DNA of 38,323 nucleotides from Levilactobacillus hammesii DSM 16381 (GTDB lineage Bacteria; Bacillota; Bacilli; Lactobacillales; Lactobacillaceae). The stretch is taken from NCBI RefSeq assembly GCF_001434395.1, contig NZ_AZFS01000061.1, forward strand, positions 124,470 to 162,792, given 5' to 3'. The notes beneath the pieces are model-generated. The model saw only the letters and a program-made list of their open reading frames with translations. It made no database searches and was not told the DNA's origin. A program made the position numbers and the translations under genes. Below, piece by piece: positions 8,788 to 17,180 of this stretch (position 1 is the stretch's first letter; each line of letters begins with the position of its first letter).

Positions 8788-9670
8788 TATCCGATACCTC
8801 ATGCGGAACCACTACTCCAATCTTAACTTGATCCGTTTCATCACTCAGATACTTTAAGCAATTAACAACATGCTTCTCCACGACATTTTCTAATGTTTCT
8901 GTTTTATCTTCGTAGACCATCTTTAACTCAAGTAAACGAACCAAACCAAATTTGATATCTGGCGTCAAATCTAAGATCTTATGTTGAGCTACCCAATAAT
9001 CAATAATCGGTCGGAAGGGTTCCATCAGATCCGACCCTAAGTTAAAAGCATTGCCAGCATTATCATGATGAATCCCAAAACAAGTTAAGTACCCGCGAGC
9101 TACAATTGCACGATCAACTAACGATAATAAAATTGAATATCCATAATTTAAGGCTGCATTTACTGGGACAAAATCTGACCGCGAAAAGTCATCCCCAAAT
9201 AAGAGAGGAAAATACTGTCGCGCTACAACTGCCTCTCGGTTAGTCTCATCATTCAACTCAAGTTTATCCATCTCATCGTTCAGACTGCTCACATCAGCAT
9301 TCAGCATATCCGCCACTGCAATCTGATTGTTCAACTTAGCAGCCACAATCCGTGTCCAAAGATTAGCCACTCTAGTTGAATTCCAATTAACTTGTGCTGT
9401 GACCAATGCCGCCGTCCGTGCATTCGGATAGCATCCTGTGGTTTCACAGATTGGCTGACCATCACGACCAGTAAAAATAATCTTGGCATGAACCTCAGAC
9501 AGAGCGGCTATTGCAGACGTTGTGACAACTGCCTGAAGCGTCTGAACTAGCAAAATATCGACGTCCCTAACTGGCACATGAAATCTATCCGTATCGGTCT
9601 GAATATCTAGATTTCCAGCTGTTAGTGAAACTTTTGCATGATGACTGATCATAATCGTTCGCCAACCCAT
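8765..9670 (-). CDS. cas1: CRISPR-associated endonuclease Cas1, type II
   Basis: A 301-residue Cas1, the integrase that joins prespacers to the leader-repeat junction. It opens with GWRTIMISHHAKVSL, the usual start of type II Cas1, has the KIIFTGRDGQP strand-turn near 63-73, the catalytic Glu in NREAVVARQYFPLLFG (E146), the GIHHDN motif (about 199-204) with the catalytic His, and SDLMEPFRP (213-221) with the remaining acidic ligand. The ATG at 9670 has GGAGG 7 bases upstream; the frame extends 11 codons further without a site. The gap to cas9 (207 bp) contains the tracrRNA on the other strand, and the tracrRNA -35 box lies directly beside this ribosome binding site. Confidence 0.97.
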   Translation of the reverse strand: MGWRTIMISHHAKVSLTAGNLDIQTDTDRFHVPVRDVDILLVQTLQAVVTTSAIAALSEVHAKIIFTGRDGQPICETTGCYPNARTAALVTAQVNWNSTRVANLWTRIVAAKLNNQIAVADMLNADVSSLNDEMDKLELNDETNREAVVARQYFPLLFGDDFSRSDFVPVNAALNYGYSILLSLVDRAIVARGYLTCFGIHHDNAGNAFNLGSDLMEPFRPIIDYWVAQHKILDLTPDIKFGLVRLLELKMVYEDKTETLENVVEKHVVNCLKYLSDETDQVKIGVVVPHEVSDNAINDYV

Positions 9671-9682
9671 AATACTTCCTCC

Positions 9683-9711
9683 TTGCGTTAATAACTGCGA
9701 CATGGTATTCT
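9683..9711 (+). promoter_or_regulatory. tracrRNA promoter
   Basis: TTGCGT (9683-9688), 17 bp, then TATTCT (9706-9711) with a TGG extension of the -10 box. It points rightward into the anti-repeat and predicts a start near 9718. The -35 box abuts the cas1 ribosome binding site on the opposite strand. Confidence 0.7.
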
Positions 9712-9717
9712 GTTCTT

Positions 9718-9871
9718 GTCAAGTTGACCGCTTGATCTTACTGAATTGTCACTAAGAGTTAAAGTCAGACAAGGTGGTTTACCACCAAGTTTTATCTTAT
9801 GAGCCCGTTATCGAGCCATACATATCTTGTTAGAGTCCTTTGCTGAATGCGTCAGCGAAGGACTCTTTTTT
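9718..9871 (+). ncRNA. tracrRNA (opposite strand to the cas operon)
   Basis: The anti-repeat at about 9730-9765 equals the plus-strand repeat with a few changes, so a rightward transcript pairs with the leftward crRNA. The duplex has an upper stem of about 26 pairs with a G-U, a bulge of GA (crRNA) against GAGU (tracrRNA), and a 6-pair lower stem UUUA/UAAA plus flanks. This is the same architecture as the S. pyogenes duplex, whose bulge is GA/AAGU. Downstream come a GGTGG-TTTA-CCACC hairpin, then AGCCCGTTATCGAG, which resembles the GTCCGTTATCA nexus segment of SpCas9 guides, and a terminator hairpin at 9832-9866. The length is about 150 nt. It guides processing of crRNA and activates Cas9. 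The 5' end is inferred from the promoter; the rest is well supported. Confidence 0.9.
9832..9871 (+). terminator. Terminator of tracrRNA
   Basis: A 15-pair hairpin (AGAGTCCTT-T-GCTGA, loop, TCAGC-G-AAGGACTCT) is followed by T6. There is no T-run on the minus strand, so the leftward cas9 transcript is not expected to stop here and can continue into cas1. Confidence 0.9.
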
Positions 9872-9877
9872 ATTTCT

Positions 9878-12800
9878 TTACTCGGTAGTTATCTTCACCT
9901 CCCGTTTAAACAAGCCTGTCGGCGATTCATAAATCAGCTTAGCATTCTCAGTTAATTTAATGCCGCCTGGAACTTGTAGCTTTCCAAAAGGCGTTTTTAC
10001 GCCTAGTTCTTTCAAATCCCCAGGCGTCGCGTTGGCATGCAATCCAACCATTATCTGTTGTAAAATGCCCCGCTTGCCAGCTATCTCTAGTTTCCCAGCA
10101 TCTGAATAACGATTAACAATTGGTAATTGTTCGAAATGGGATCGACTGTCTACAAGTAGTTCCCTAAATTTATTCCGATCGTATAACGGGAAAAACTTCA
10201 TAACTTGCTGACAAATGTGAGAATAGACTTCTACGAGCTTCTTCTCTTCATCCACTCCTGTCTCTTTTGAAATTAATACCTTTTGATCAGCAAGCGTTAA
10301 AATCAATTGCTGTAAATTTCGATAATAGGTATTAGTCCCTAAAGCAAACCTATGTGACTGTCCTGAAATCTCATCTATCACGGGCTGTAACAGGGGAATA
10401 TGTGGAATAACTACGTCAAAGTCCGAAACAATTTTTCCTTTACCTTTAGTAAAGTCCGGTGTAAAGAACTGCTTTAACGCTAACCTTTCAGCATATTCTC
10501 CCTGCTTCTTAGCTTGCTTCAGCTGATCGAGAATCCTAATTGGAACTCCCATAACTCTGTACGAAGGTTCCTTGCCATTAACTCTGACAATTGCTAAATA
10601 AGCTATTGCTTGGCTAGAATGTCCGCCATAAATTTCTGTCGGTCGATTACTTTTAGTAGGAAGTAGCTTCATCTTACCGCCAACATTGCCATTATCCTTT
10701 TTTGCCTTATAGATGGTTTGATTGAACAAGGCCCCATGATCTTCCTTAACTTCATGTGTCACCAGCAAATGTTTCAAGCTCAAAAGATGTTTCATGTAAG
10801 AAACATCTTTCTCACGATTCCACACAATTTCGCCGGTCTCCTCGGCAACTATCTTCTCTTGTTTTCCGGAAACCAAGTCATGAATGAAATTAAAACGGCG
10901 TAAGTCCAATTGTGGCGCTACCTGATATTGACCGTAAACAAAGAAACGTTCCAACTTGGGATAACGTTTTAGTAAGTAGGTTCCAATTCGAACTGCCAAA
11001 AAGGCATCAAAAGCATGATGATAGTCATTCAACTCCCGAACTTTCGGCAAGTCCAGCTCCATTCGTAGCTGGTGAGAAAGTCCCGCCTTAACTGAAATAA
11101 TCTTAGTTTTGTCTGAATCATATTCATTACTCAATACATCCGTGACTAATTTGATGACTTGGCGGGTTTCGACCAGCTGTCTTCTGATAAATCCGGTAGC
11201 ATATTTATTAATTTCATCAGGCCGCATTAATAAATGTTTCAGCTTCCGCGCACTAATTAGCCCTGCTGACCGCCATAGTTCCCATGTTCCTTGCATTTTT
11301 CTGGCATAAAGCTCTGAGGCAAAATGATCATTTTTTTTAAGATTCTCTACCTTGCTAACCAACACACGATTATCTAACGAATCATCCTTAACTAACGACT
11401 GCGGTAAAATGTGATCAATATCGTAGGTCGATAATTTATCAATATTCAGTTTTTCTCCTGTATACATATCCTGACCATTTTGTAGGAAATACAACATGAG
11501 TCGGTCCGTGAATCGTGCCTTGTTGTCAGTCTCATCATTCAACTCCTGAGCTACTGTTTCATTGACAATTTCTTTAGCTTGATCAGCAAATAAATCTGCC
11601 AATTGTTTCTGACGTTGCCGCGTTCGCTGAGGATTCTGCTCTGCTCCTCGCGCCGCTTCAATAAAGATTCGACTAGGCGCCTGACCGTGATGGGCTTTTT
11701 GAATATCACGAACAACTGCTAAGATTTGACGCAAAGCTTTTTTGTTTTGTGGTGATGTGTACATTTCGTTGATTGTTTCAAATATATCTTGTTGTTTCAG
11801 CCCCTTGGCATTCGTCTTTTCAATCTTCTCTGCATAATCTGGCTCATGTACAATTTGCATGAAATTATGTTGCGTATTCCATAGCTGGTCCATAATTGAT
11901 AAACCTTGCGTATCCTTAATATTCAATAATAGTTTGGCTGACAAACGTCCCCAGCCACGATAACGCTTAGTACTGAGGCGATCACGTTGCGTATCTGTCA
12001 GCCAATCGATCTCTTGTAGTTTCGCTTTGAAGATATCGGCATCTTCAAAAATCGTTGACCAATTAATTATCCTTTCGATATCCGCCTGACGTTGCGGTTG
12101 ATCAATCGCTACTGGTAAGATTTTCTTAAAGTCACGATATGTGGTTAACGCACTATTAAAACGTTTAGGATCAGCTAGCCCTTCCACCTTGATCGCACCA
12201 GTGACCTCACTGTGACATTCTAAACTCTTAATTAAGGATTTTACGTTGACTGTTCCATGACCTTTGAAGACATCGTTATAGGTTCGCTGCTTCTGCTCAC
12301 GAGTCAGCAATTCGCCATTGATTCGGATATTATTCAATTCATTGAGAACCATGAACTTCTGATAAGTCAGACTCTGTAGTGGTAACACGTCCTCCCCAAT
12401 CAGATAAGTATCCGTGGTTTTCATCCGTTGAATAAAGTTTGTTGCTGAAGCGGTCCGGTCAACTTTATCATCAAAGTTCCAGGGCGTAATATCACCACTG
12501 TCTTTACGAACCATCCATGCAAATTGTCCTGCTGCCGTCTTTTTCTGCTGGTCTGCCGTGATCATAGGGCCAACATAATAGGGGACCCGGAAACTCACTA
12601 GCTCATCAATTTTATATGGCTGTGACCCATGATGAGATACCACCGGATTATCTTCTCCTAAAAATTGATAATATTTCTTTTGATTATCAATAATCGAGTC
12701 TAGCTCTTGTTGATGAATTTGGTAGGGAATAACACCATTTTCTTTTGTTCGCTGTTTAGGCATAAAATGCTCCAACGCGATCTCATGATTGATTTTTTTA

Positions 12801-13966
12801 GCGAGTTCTGACGTGTCGCCTTTCAGGATTCGATTCAGTTCCTTATAAAAGTCATCAGCAATTTCAGGCTTTCCTTTGGCATCTCCCTCGATGTAGTGGT
12901 CATAAGCTAGCCGGACAGCCTTCCTTTTATTAGCATCTGTTTGCTGTTCTGCATAATCCTTTAACCACCGTAAATGTTCCTTATGTTGATCATATCGATA
13001 TATCATACTCTGTGAGAAGTACTGTCCGCTGGGCATAATTTCAGTCAGTTGAATTGCTGCTTGTAAATCAACTAACTTTTCAATTAATTCCAGACTCCGG
13101 TCATCAAATGCCGTTTCTAAATCTGCCCGATGATCTTCAATGTCCTCTAAACTAAACGTCCAAGTTTTTTGATCCGCTTTTGCAACGTCAACTCCTGTAA
13201 GTAGATACAGTTTCGTTTTCAAGCCTAAAATTGCTTTAGTAAATTCAGTTAGATACGGCTTCCAGTCCTTATGATTATCTGTCGCCGCCATTAACAGCTT
13301 AACCGACTCTCGCTGACGATCGGCTCGAGTGCGCGTTGTATCTAATACCAGTTTCGTAATTTCTTCCAAGTTGTCCGTAGGCAACTGTGGTGCCACCTCA
13401 TCAAAGATAAGATGCCATAGTCCGTTAACCTCTTTAAACCGTTGTGAAAAATCTAATTCACTTGGCTTAAAACTTTTGGGGTTTCCAGAACGCAGAAAAT
13501 TCCCACGGTACTTAACAATGTGATGTACAGCTAAGTAAATTTCTCTTAAATCAAATTTGCGATGCTCCGTCATCAGCGCCCATCGCAAATGATAGATGGT
13601 TGGATACTTTGAATAAAACTCTTGATCAGTTTTATCATTAAACAATTGATAAGTTGTCTCAAATCGATCATCCTTAGGCGAAATACTCGATGCCTTCTGA
13701 CGCGCAAAGAAGTTAGGATCGATGGATGAAATTGGCTCATCAAAAATTTCACGTAATAACCGTAAACGCCAACGGCGGCGGCTCAAACGTCTACGTGTCG
13801 TTCTAAAGCTTCGACGATCCGCGGCGGGCTGTCCTTCTTCGAATAGACGGACTCCCAATCCGGTTTGTCCCTTCACTCGGGCAATATAACCATCCATGTC
13901 TGCATTAGCCCAACCCAAAGAGCTGGTCCCAATATCTAATCCAATCGCATATGGTTCCTGATTCAT
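9878..13966 (-). CDS. cas9: CRISPR-associated endonuclease Cas9, type II-A
   Basis: A 1362-residue Cas9, close to the 1368 of SpCas9. It cuts both strands of DNA matched by the crRNA:tracrRNA guide. RuvC-I is AIGLDIGTSSLGW with D11. The Arg-rich bridge helix follows at about 46-70 (RRSFRTTRRRLSRRRWRLR). A large recognition lobe is next, then RuvC-II FIEAARG with E770, the HNH domain YDIDHILPQS with H852, N866 and N875, and RuvC-III HHAFDAF with D987. All nuclease residues are intact, so it should be active. The last ~250 residues form the PAM-interacting domain; the PAM cannot be read from this sequence. The ATG at 13966 has AGGAGG 10 bases upstream; the frame runs 15 codons further without a site. 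Codon use is AT-rich compared with the flanking genes. First gene of the leftward cas operon. Confidence 0.98.
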   Translation of the reverse strand: MNQEPYAIGLDIGTSSLGWANADMDGYIARVKGQTGLGVRLFEEGQPAADRRSFRTTRRRLSRRRWRLRLLREIFDEPISSIDPNFFARQKASSISPKDDRFETTYQLFNDKTDQEFYSKYPTIYHLRWALMTEHRKFDLREIYLAVHHIVKYRGNFLRSGNPKSFKPSELDFSQRFKEVNGLWHLIFDEVAPQLPTDNLEEITKLVLDTTRTRADRQRESVKLLMAATDNHKDWKPYLTEFTKAILGLKTKLYLLTGVDVAKADQKTWTFSLEDIEDHRADLETAFDDRSLELIEKLVDLQAAIQLTEIMPSGQYFSQSMIYRYDQHKEHLRWLKDYAEQQTDANKRKAVRLAYDHYIEGDAKGKPEIADDFYKELNRILKGDTSELAKKINHEIALEHFMPKQRTKENGVIPYQIHQQELDSIIDNQKKYYQFLGEDNPVVSHHGSQPYKIDELVSFRVPYYVGPMITADQQKKTAAGQFAWMVRKDSGDITPWNFDDKVDRTASATNFIQRMKTTDTYLIGEDVLPLQSLTYQKFMVLNELNNIRINGELLTREQKQRTYNDVFKGHGTVNVKSLIKSLECHSEVTGAIKVEGLADPKRFNSALTTYRDFKKILPVAIDQPQRQADIERIINWSTIFEDADIFKAKLQEIDWLTDTQRDRLSTKRYRGWGRLSAKLLLNIKDTQGLSIMDQLWNTQHNFMQIVHEPDYAEKIEKTNAKGLKQQDIFETINEMYTSPQNKKALRQILAVVRDIQKAHHGQAPSRIFIEAARGAEQNPQRTRQRQKQLADLFADQAKEIVNETVAQELNDETDNKARFTDRLMLYFLQNGQDMYTGEKLNIDKLSTYDIDHILPQSLVKDDSLDNRVLVSKVENLKKNDHFASELYARKMQGTWELWRSAGLISARKLKHLLMRPDEINKYATGFIRRQLVETRQVIKLVTDVLSNEYDSDKTKIISVKAGLSHQLRMELDLPKVRELNDYHHAFDAFLAVRIGTYLLKRYPKLERFFVYGQYQVAPQLDLRRFNFIHDLVSGKQEKIVAEETGEIVWNREKDVSYMKHLLSLKHLLVTHEVKEDHGALFNQTIYKAKKDNGNVGGKMKLLPTKSNRPTEIYGGHSSQAIAYLAIVRVNGKEPSYRVMGVPIRILDQLKQAKKQGEYAERLALKQFFTPDFTKGKGKIVSDFDVVIPHIPLLQPVIDEISGQSHRFALGTNTYYRNLQQLILTLADQKVLISKETGVDEEKKLVEVYSHICQQVMKFFPLYDRNKFRELLVDSRSHFEQLPIVNRYSDAGKLEIAGKRGILQQIMVGLHANATPGDLKELGVKTPFGKLQVPGGIKLTENAKLIYESPTGLFKREVKITTE

Positions 13967-14037
13967 GGCGATAACGCCTCCTATTTTTCTATGAAACACT
14001 TCTACACCCACTAGAAAGTCTTCCAGCAGATACCCTC

Positions 14038-14066
14038 ATTTTATGCTGACTTATCTTCAATGTCTA
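14038..14066 (-). promoter_or_regulatory. Promoter of the cas9-cas1-cas2-csn2 operon
   Basis: On the minus strand TAGACA (14066-14061), 17 bp, TAAAAT (14043-14038), about 70 bp before the cas9 start. Each hexamer matches consensus at five of six positions. No other promoter was seen between cas9 and csn2 on this strand, so one long transcript is likely. Confidence 0.65.
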
Positions 14067-14270
14067 CACATCTTAAAGTAGTTAATTATTTATATGACAT
14101 ATTAAAAAAGACATATTCAGGCACCCCATTTCACTCTACATAGATATTCAATGAATTAATGTGAAATTCATGATAAAAATAATTATATTTAATCAGCATT
14201 TCTCAGTTTTCTTCTATATACCCCAAACAAATAGCGCCACGAAGCCTTTTAATTTTCAAAATTTTTCCTG

Positions 14271-14299
14271 TTGACATCTCATCTCCTAGCGACTAATAT
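14271..14299 (+). promoter_or_regulatory. Promoter of the T-box/oppA unit
   Basis: A perfect TTGACA (14271-14276), 17 bp, TAATAT (14294-14299). Transcription should begin near 14306, just before the T-box stem I. The roughly 205 bp between this promoter and the divergent cas9 promoter are AT-rich and contain only a small inverted repeat, ATGAATT/AATTCAT near 14150-14171. Confidence 0.8.
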
Positions 14300-14305
14300 T
14301 AGAGC

Positions 14306-14581
14306 CAAGTTAAAAATACATGAACGCATCACCAGGAAGAGTAGTCGTTCCCGCTAAGTCTAGAGACCACCGGTAGCTGAAAAGGTGGCTTACAACGGAA
14401 CCGCGAAGATGAGCCTGGTAGCTAACAATTGGTGAAAGCTGATTGTTCGATTTGAAGCCCGTTACCGCTTCCGACTTTTGGCAACAGAAGTTACGGAGAT
14501 GGTGGGTGTGAGCCCCCCATAAAACAAGGTGGCACCGCGAGTGAAATCGTCCTTATGTAGATTTACATAAGGACGATTTTT
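14306..14581 (+). promoter_or_regulatory. T-box leader (tRNA-sensing antitermination)
   Basis: The leader has the canonical T-box parts. Stem I base ACCAGG/CCTGGT (14331-14336 with 14414-14419) is followed by AAGAGTAG (the AGTA S-turn) and a distal ACCACCGGTAGCTGAAAAGG region. The T-box sequence AAGGTGGCACCGCG (14526-14539) pairs with the tRNA acceptor end. A 16-pair terminator hairpin with a T-run (14544-14581) overlaps the antiterminator. Uncharged tRNA should promote readthrough into oppA. The specifier loop 3' strand reads CGCGAAGATGAG (14402-14413); GAT (Asp, 14408-14410) and ATG (Met, 14409-14411) are both possible and I cannot decide between them. Confidence 0.95.
14544..14581 (+). terminator. 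T-box-controlled terminator
   Basis: AAATCGTCCTTATGTA pairs with TACATAAGGACGATTT across a GATT loop, followed by a T-run. It forms when the cognate tRNA is charged and ends transcription before oppA. Confidence 0.9.
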
Positions 14582-14601
14582 ATTTTAGGAGATGTTTTGG
14601 G

Positions 14602-16245
14602 ATGAAGAAAAAGGGTACGATTTTGACGGTAGCAGCACTCAGCCTCTTGACGTTAGCAGGTTGTGGGAACCAGTCCAGTAGCGGTAATTCTAGCAACAAG
14701 TATGCGGCAAAGCAGGAATTGAATTGGACCGAGTCCTCCGAGCTGGCCTCCTCCGACCTCGCCAAGGCGACCGATACGCTGAGCTTTACCGTTTTGCAGA
14801 ACACGCAAGAGGGCCTCTATCGTTTAAACAGCAAGGGCACCCCCGCCAACGCTTTAGCCACCAGCACCAAGGTCACCAACGGCGGCAAGACCTACACGTT
14901 TAACCTACGCAAAGACGCCAAGTGGTCGAACGGCCAGCCCGTCACAGCCAAGGACTTTGTCTACTCCTGGCAACGGACATTGAATCCCAAGACCGCCTCG
15001 CAAGACGCCTTTTACCTCTATCAGGTTAAGAACGCCGAAGCTGTCAACAAGGGTAAGCAACCCCTGAGCGCCCTGGGAATCAAGGCCGATGGCAACTACA
15101 AGTTGACCGTCCAACTGACCAAACCCGTTTCCTACTTCAAGAAGTTATTGGCTTGGCCCCTCTTCTACCCACTGAACCAAAAAGCCGTGGATCAATACGG
15201 TAAGAAGTACGGCACGAGTTCCGCAACGACGGTCTACAACGGTCCCTTCCGTTTAACCAAATGGAGTGGTACCAGCAAGACCTGGACGCTGGCTAAGAAC
15301 AAGACCTACTGGGACAAGAAGGCCGTGCACCTGACCAAGATCAACGAGCAGGTCACCGAATCCACCACGACCAGCTACAACCTTTACAATGCCAAGAAGA
15401 CCGATGAAACCTTACTCAGCGGTCAACAAATCAAGAACAACAAGAACAGTAAGGACTTCGTCAAACGCCTCCCAACCGGGTCACAACGACTCGACCTCAA
15501 CCAAAAGAAAGTGGCAGCCTTCAAGAACGCTGACGTGCGTAAAGCCCTTTCCTTAGCCATCGACCGGACGCAATTGGTCAACGACGTGCTGCAAGACGGG
15601 TCCATCGCCTCTAAGGGCTTCGTCCCTGCCGGCATGGGCAACAACCCCAAGACCGGTGAAGCCTTCAACCAGGAGGCCTACGTCAAATCCGGTGTTTCCT
15701 ACGATCTGAAGCAAGCCAAGACCTTGTTGGCTAAAGGGCTGAAGCAGACCGGCGACAAGCAACTCAACGTCTCCCTGTCTGTCTCCGATACCGACACCAG
15801 CAAGCAGACCGCTGAATTCGTTCAAAGCTCCCTGGAAAAGCTGCCTAACGTCAAGGTGACGATCAAGACGGTCCCTTACGTCCAACTGATTACCCAACAG
15901 AATAACGGTAACTATGAGTTAACCCTCGCCGGCTGGCAATCCGTCTTCGCCGACCCAATCAACTTCTTGGATGTCTTTGAATCCGACTCCAGCTACAACA
16001 CGACTGGTTGGAAGAGTACGCAATTCGACAAACTCCTCGATGAAGCCGAAAACCAAGATGGGAACAAACCAACCACGCGGTGGGCTAAGCTCGTCAAGGC
16101 TGAAAAGGTCTTGATTAACGACCAAGGGACAATTCCATTGTATCAAGCTGCCAAGTCACAACTGTTACGGAGCAACGTCAAGGGCATCGTCTACAACGGC
16201 GCCGGTGTCCCTTACGACTTCAAGACGACTTACATCGCGCAATAA
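14602..16245 (+). CDS. oppA: Oligopeptide ABC transporter substrate-binding lipoprotein (OppA-like)
   Basis: A 547-residue extracellular solute-binding protein of family 5. It starts with a lipoprotein signal: KKK, a hydrophobic stretch, then LTLAGC with the lipid-modified Cys at 21 and a Ser/Asn-rich linker. The domain shows the family 5 pattern, including NTQEGLYRLNSKGTPANALA, TYTFNLRKDAKWSNGQPVTAKDFVYSW (split here as two overlapping blocks around residues 95-120) and DVRKALSLAIDR near 310. It captures peptides outside the cell for an Opp permease. No permease or ATPase gene is adjacent, so it must share a transporter encoded elsewhere. Expression is set by the T-box upstream. Codon use is strongly biased, as in highly expressed genes. 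ATG with AGGAG about 10 bases upstream. Confidence 0.93.
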   Translation: MKKKGTILTVAALSLLTLAGCGNQSSSGNSSNKYAAKQELNWTESSELASSDLAKATDTLSFTVLQNTQEGLYRLNSKGTPANALATSTKVTNGGKTYTFNLRKDAKWSNGQPVTAKDFVYSWQRTLNPKTASQDAFYLYQVKNAEAVNKGKQPLSALGIKADGNYKLTVQLTKPVSYFKKLLAWPLFYPLNQKAVDQYGKKYGTSSATTVYNGPFRLTKWSGTSKTWTLAKNKTYWDKKAVHLTKINEQVTESTTTSYNLYNAKKTDETLLSGQQIKNNKNSKDFVKRLPTGSQRLDLNQKKVAAFKNADVRKALSLAIDRTQLVNDVLQDGSIASKGFVPAGMGNNPKTGEAFNQEAYVKSGVSYDLKQAKTLLAKGLKQTGDKQLNVSLSVSDTDTSKQTAEFVQSSLEKLPNVKVTIKTVPYVQLITQQNNGNYELTLAGWQSVFADPINFLDVFESDSSYNTTGWKSTQFDKLLDEAENQDGNKPTTRWAKLVKAEKVLINDQGTIPLYQAAKSQLLRSNVKGIVYNGAGVPYDFKTTYIAQ

Positions 16246-16301
16246 GCTAACGATTTGCCAAACGATGATGGCGATTCAATATAACACGACTATATAGAAG
16301 G

Positions 16302-16349
16302 AACAGGTCCCAACCAGCGTTTGAAGTGCGCGCGGTTGGGGCCTGTTTT
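16302..16349 (+). terminator. oppA terminator (first of two near-identical hairpins)
   Basis: AACAGG-T-CCCAACC pairs with GGTTGGG-GCCTGTT, with an inner GCG-rich loop, then TTTT. A nearly identical hairpin lies at 17181-17229, on the other side of the toxin-antitoxin pair. Confidence 0.85.
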
Positions 16350-16450
16350 GGAATCTCAGTGTAGTGGTTAACTAGCGTCTATGAGGTGTTTTCAACTTTT
16401 GATCAACGATAATAATCGTCGAGCTCAACCCGGATTCAGTTTACAGGTGA

Positions 16451-16485
16451 TTTCACTAGTGAAAGTGTTCAAAAGATGCTAAAAT
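16451..16485 (+). promoter_or_regulatory. Promoter and palindromic operator of the toxin-antitoxin pair
   Basis: A perfect 14 bp palindrome TTTCACTAGTGAAA (16451-16464) lies 15 bp upstream of a TAAAAT -10 box (16480-16485). Antitoxins of the RelB/DinJ type bind such palindromes to repress their own operon. The -35 region overlaps the palindrome but is weak. Confidence 0.6.
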
Positions 16486-16518
16486 GTCACCAATACATCA
16501 ACGAATGGAGGAATTATC

Positions 16519-16827
16519 GTGATCAATCCAGATGCTAGAAATAAAGATCGCTTAACGATCCGTGTCGACCATGAGCGCAAGCAACATGCCACAGCAATCG
16601 CTGAGTCCATGGGCACCGACTTACCTAACCTCGTCAATATGTTTTTAGCCCAGTTAATCACCGAAAATGGGATGCCCTTCAAACCGACCAATGACAAGGT
16701 GATGACCGAATTGGATGAGGCCCTCGCTGACGTGAAAGCTGGTCGAGTCAAGACCTTCACCAGCGCCGATGACCTGTTTAACCACATCCACCAATTGGAA
16801 AATACTGCAGATGATCAAGACCTATAA
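16519..16827 (+). CDS. dinJ: RelB/DinJ-family antitoxin
   Basis: A 102-residue antitoxin. The N-terminal DRLTIRVDHERKQHATAIAESMGTDLPNLVNMFLAQLI is a ribbon-helix-helix DNA-binding domain of the RelB/DinJ type, giving dimerisation and autorepression. The C-terminal part, about 60-102, is acidic and should wrap the toxin. It starts with GTG; the choice rests on TGGAGG 8 bases upstream. The toxin gene overlaps its last 17 bp, the usual coupling that keeps antitoxin in excess. A palindrome upstream of the -10 box is the likely operator. The pair forms a compact unit of about 0.8 kb between two nearly identical hairpins. Confidence 0.9.
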   Translation: MINPDARNKDRLTIRVDHERKQHATAIAESMGTDLPNLVNMFLAQLITENGMPFKPTNDKVMTELDEALADVKAGRVKTFTSADDLFNHIHQLENTADDQDL

Positions 16828-17092
16828 AACCACCGCACGTTTTGATCGTTCGCTTAAGAAACTGGCCAGAAAACATTATGATTTAAAGCGGCTGGATACC
16901 GCCCTCAAGCTGATCTTAGCCGAGGACCACGAGACCCTGAAGCACCGTTTTGATTGGCACATGCTCAGCGGTAACCTCACTGGCATTAACGAAATCCATC
17001 TTGATAAAGACTGGTTACTGCTTTACAAGATTACCAATGAACATGAACTGACCTTACTATTGCTTAACACCGGCGGTCACGATATCTTGTAG
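16811..17092 (+). CDS. yafQ: YafQ/RelE-family mRNA interferase toxin
   Basis: A 93-residue basic protein of the YafQ branch of the RelE toxins, which bind the ribosome and cut mRNA in the A site. Residues that in E. coli YafQ form the active site align at the same or near-same positions: H50, H63, D67 and W68 (in the EIHLDKDWLLLYKI block) and H90 in TGGHDIL. The terminal Phe of YafQ is replaced by Leu (ends HDIL), a conservative change that could lower activity. The ATG at 16811 is chosen because the protein then begins MIKTYKTTARFDRSLKKL as in homologues; it lies inside the antitoxin gene. Probably functional together with the antitoxin at 16519. Confidence 0.9.
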   Translation: MIKTYKTTARFDRSLKKLARKHYDLKRLDTALKLILAEDHETLKHRFDWHMLSGNLTGINEIHLDKDWLLLYKITNEHELTLLLLNTGGHDIL

Positions 17093-17180
17093 CGCTCACG
17101 TCACTAAGACTTTAGGCCATTATTTTAGCAAGCCTACACCATTAAGTTTCAAAACCAGCCACTTTTAAGGTAGATCTTTA

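Noticed and set aside
9730-9765. Isolated CRISPR repeat between cas1 and cas9
   Set aside because: It is the tracrRNA anti-repeat: it has the bulge and lower-stem changes and is followed by a hairpin and terminator.
13967-14011. Longer Cas9 N-terminus starting at 14011
   Set aside because: The AGGAGG site and the family N-terminus (MNQEPYAIGLDIGT) support the start at 13966.
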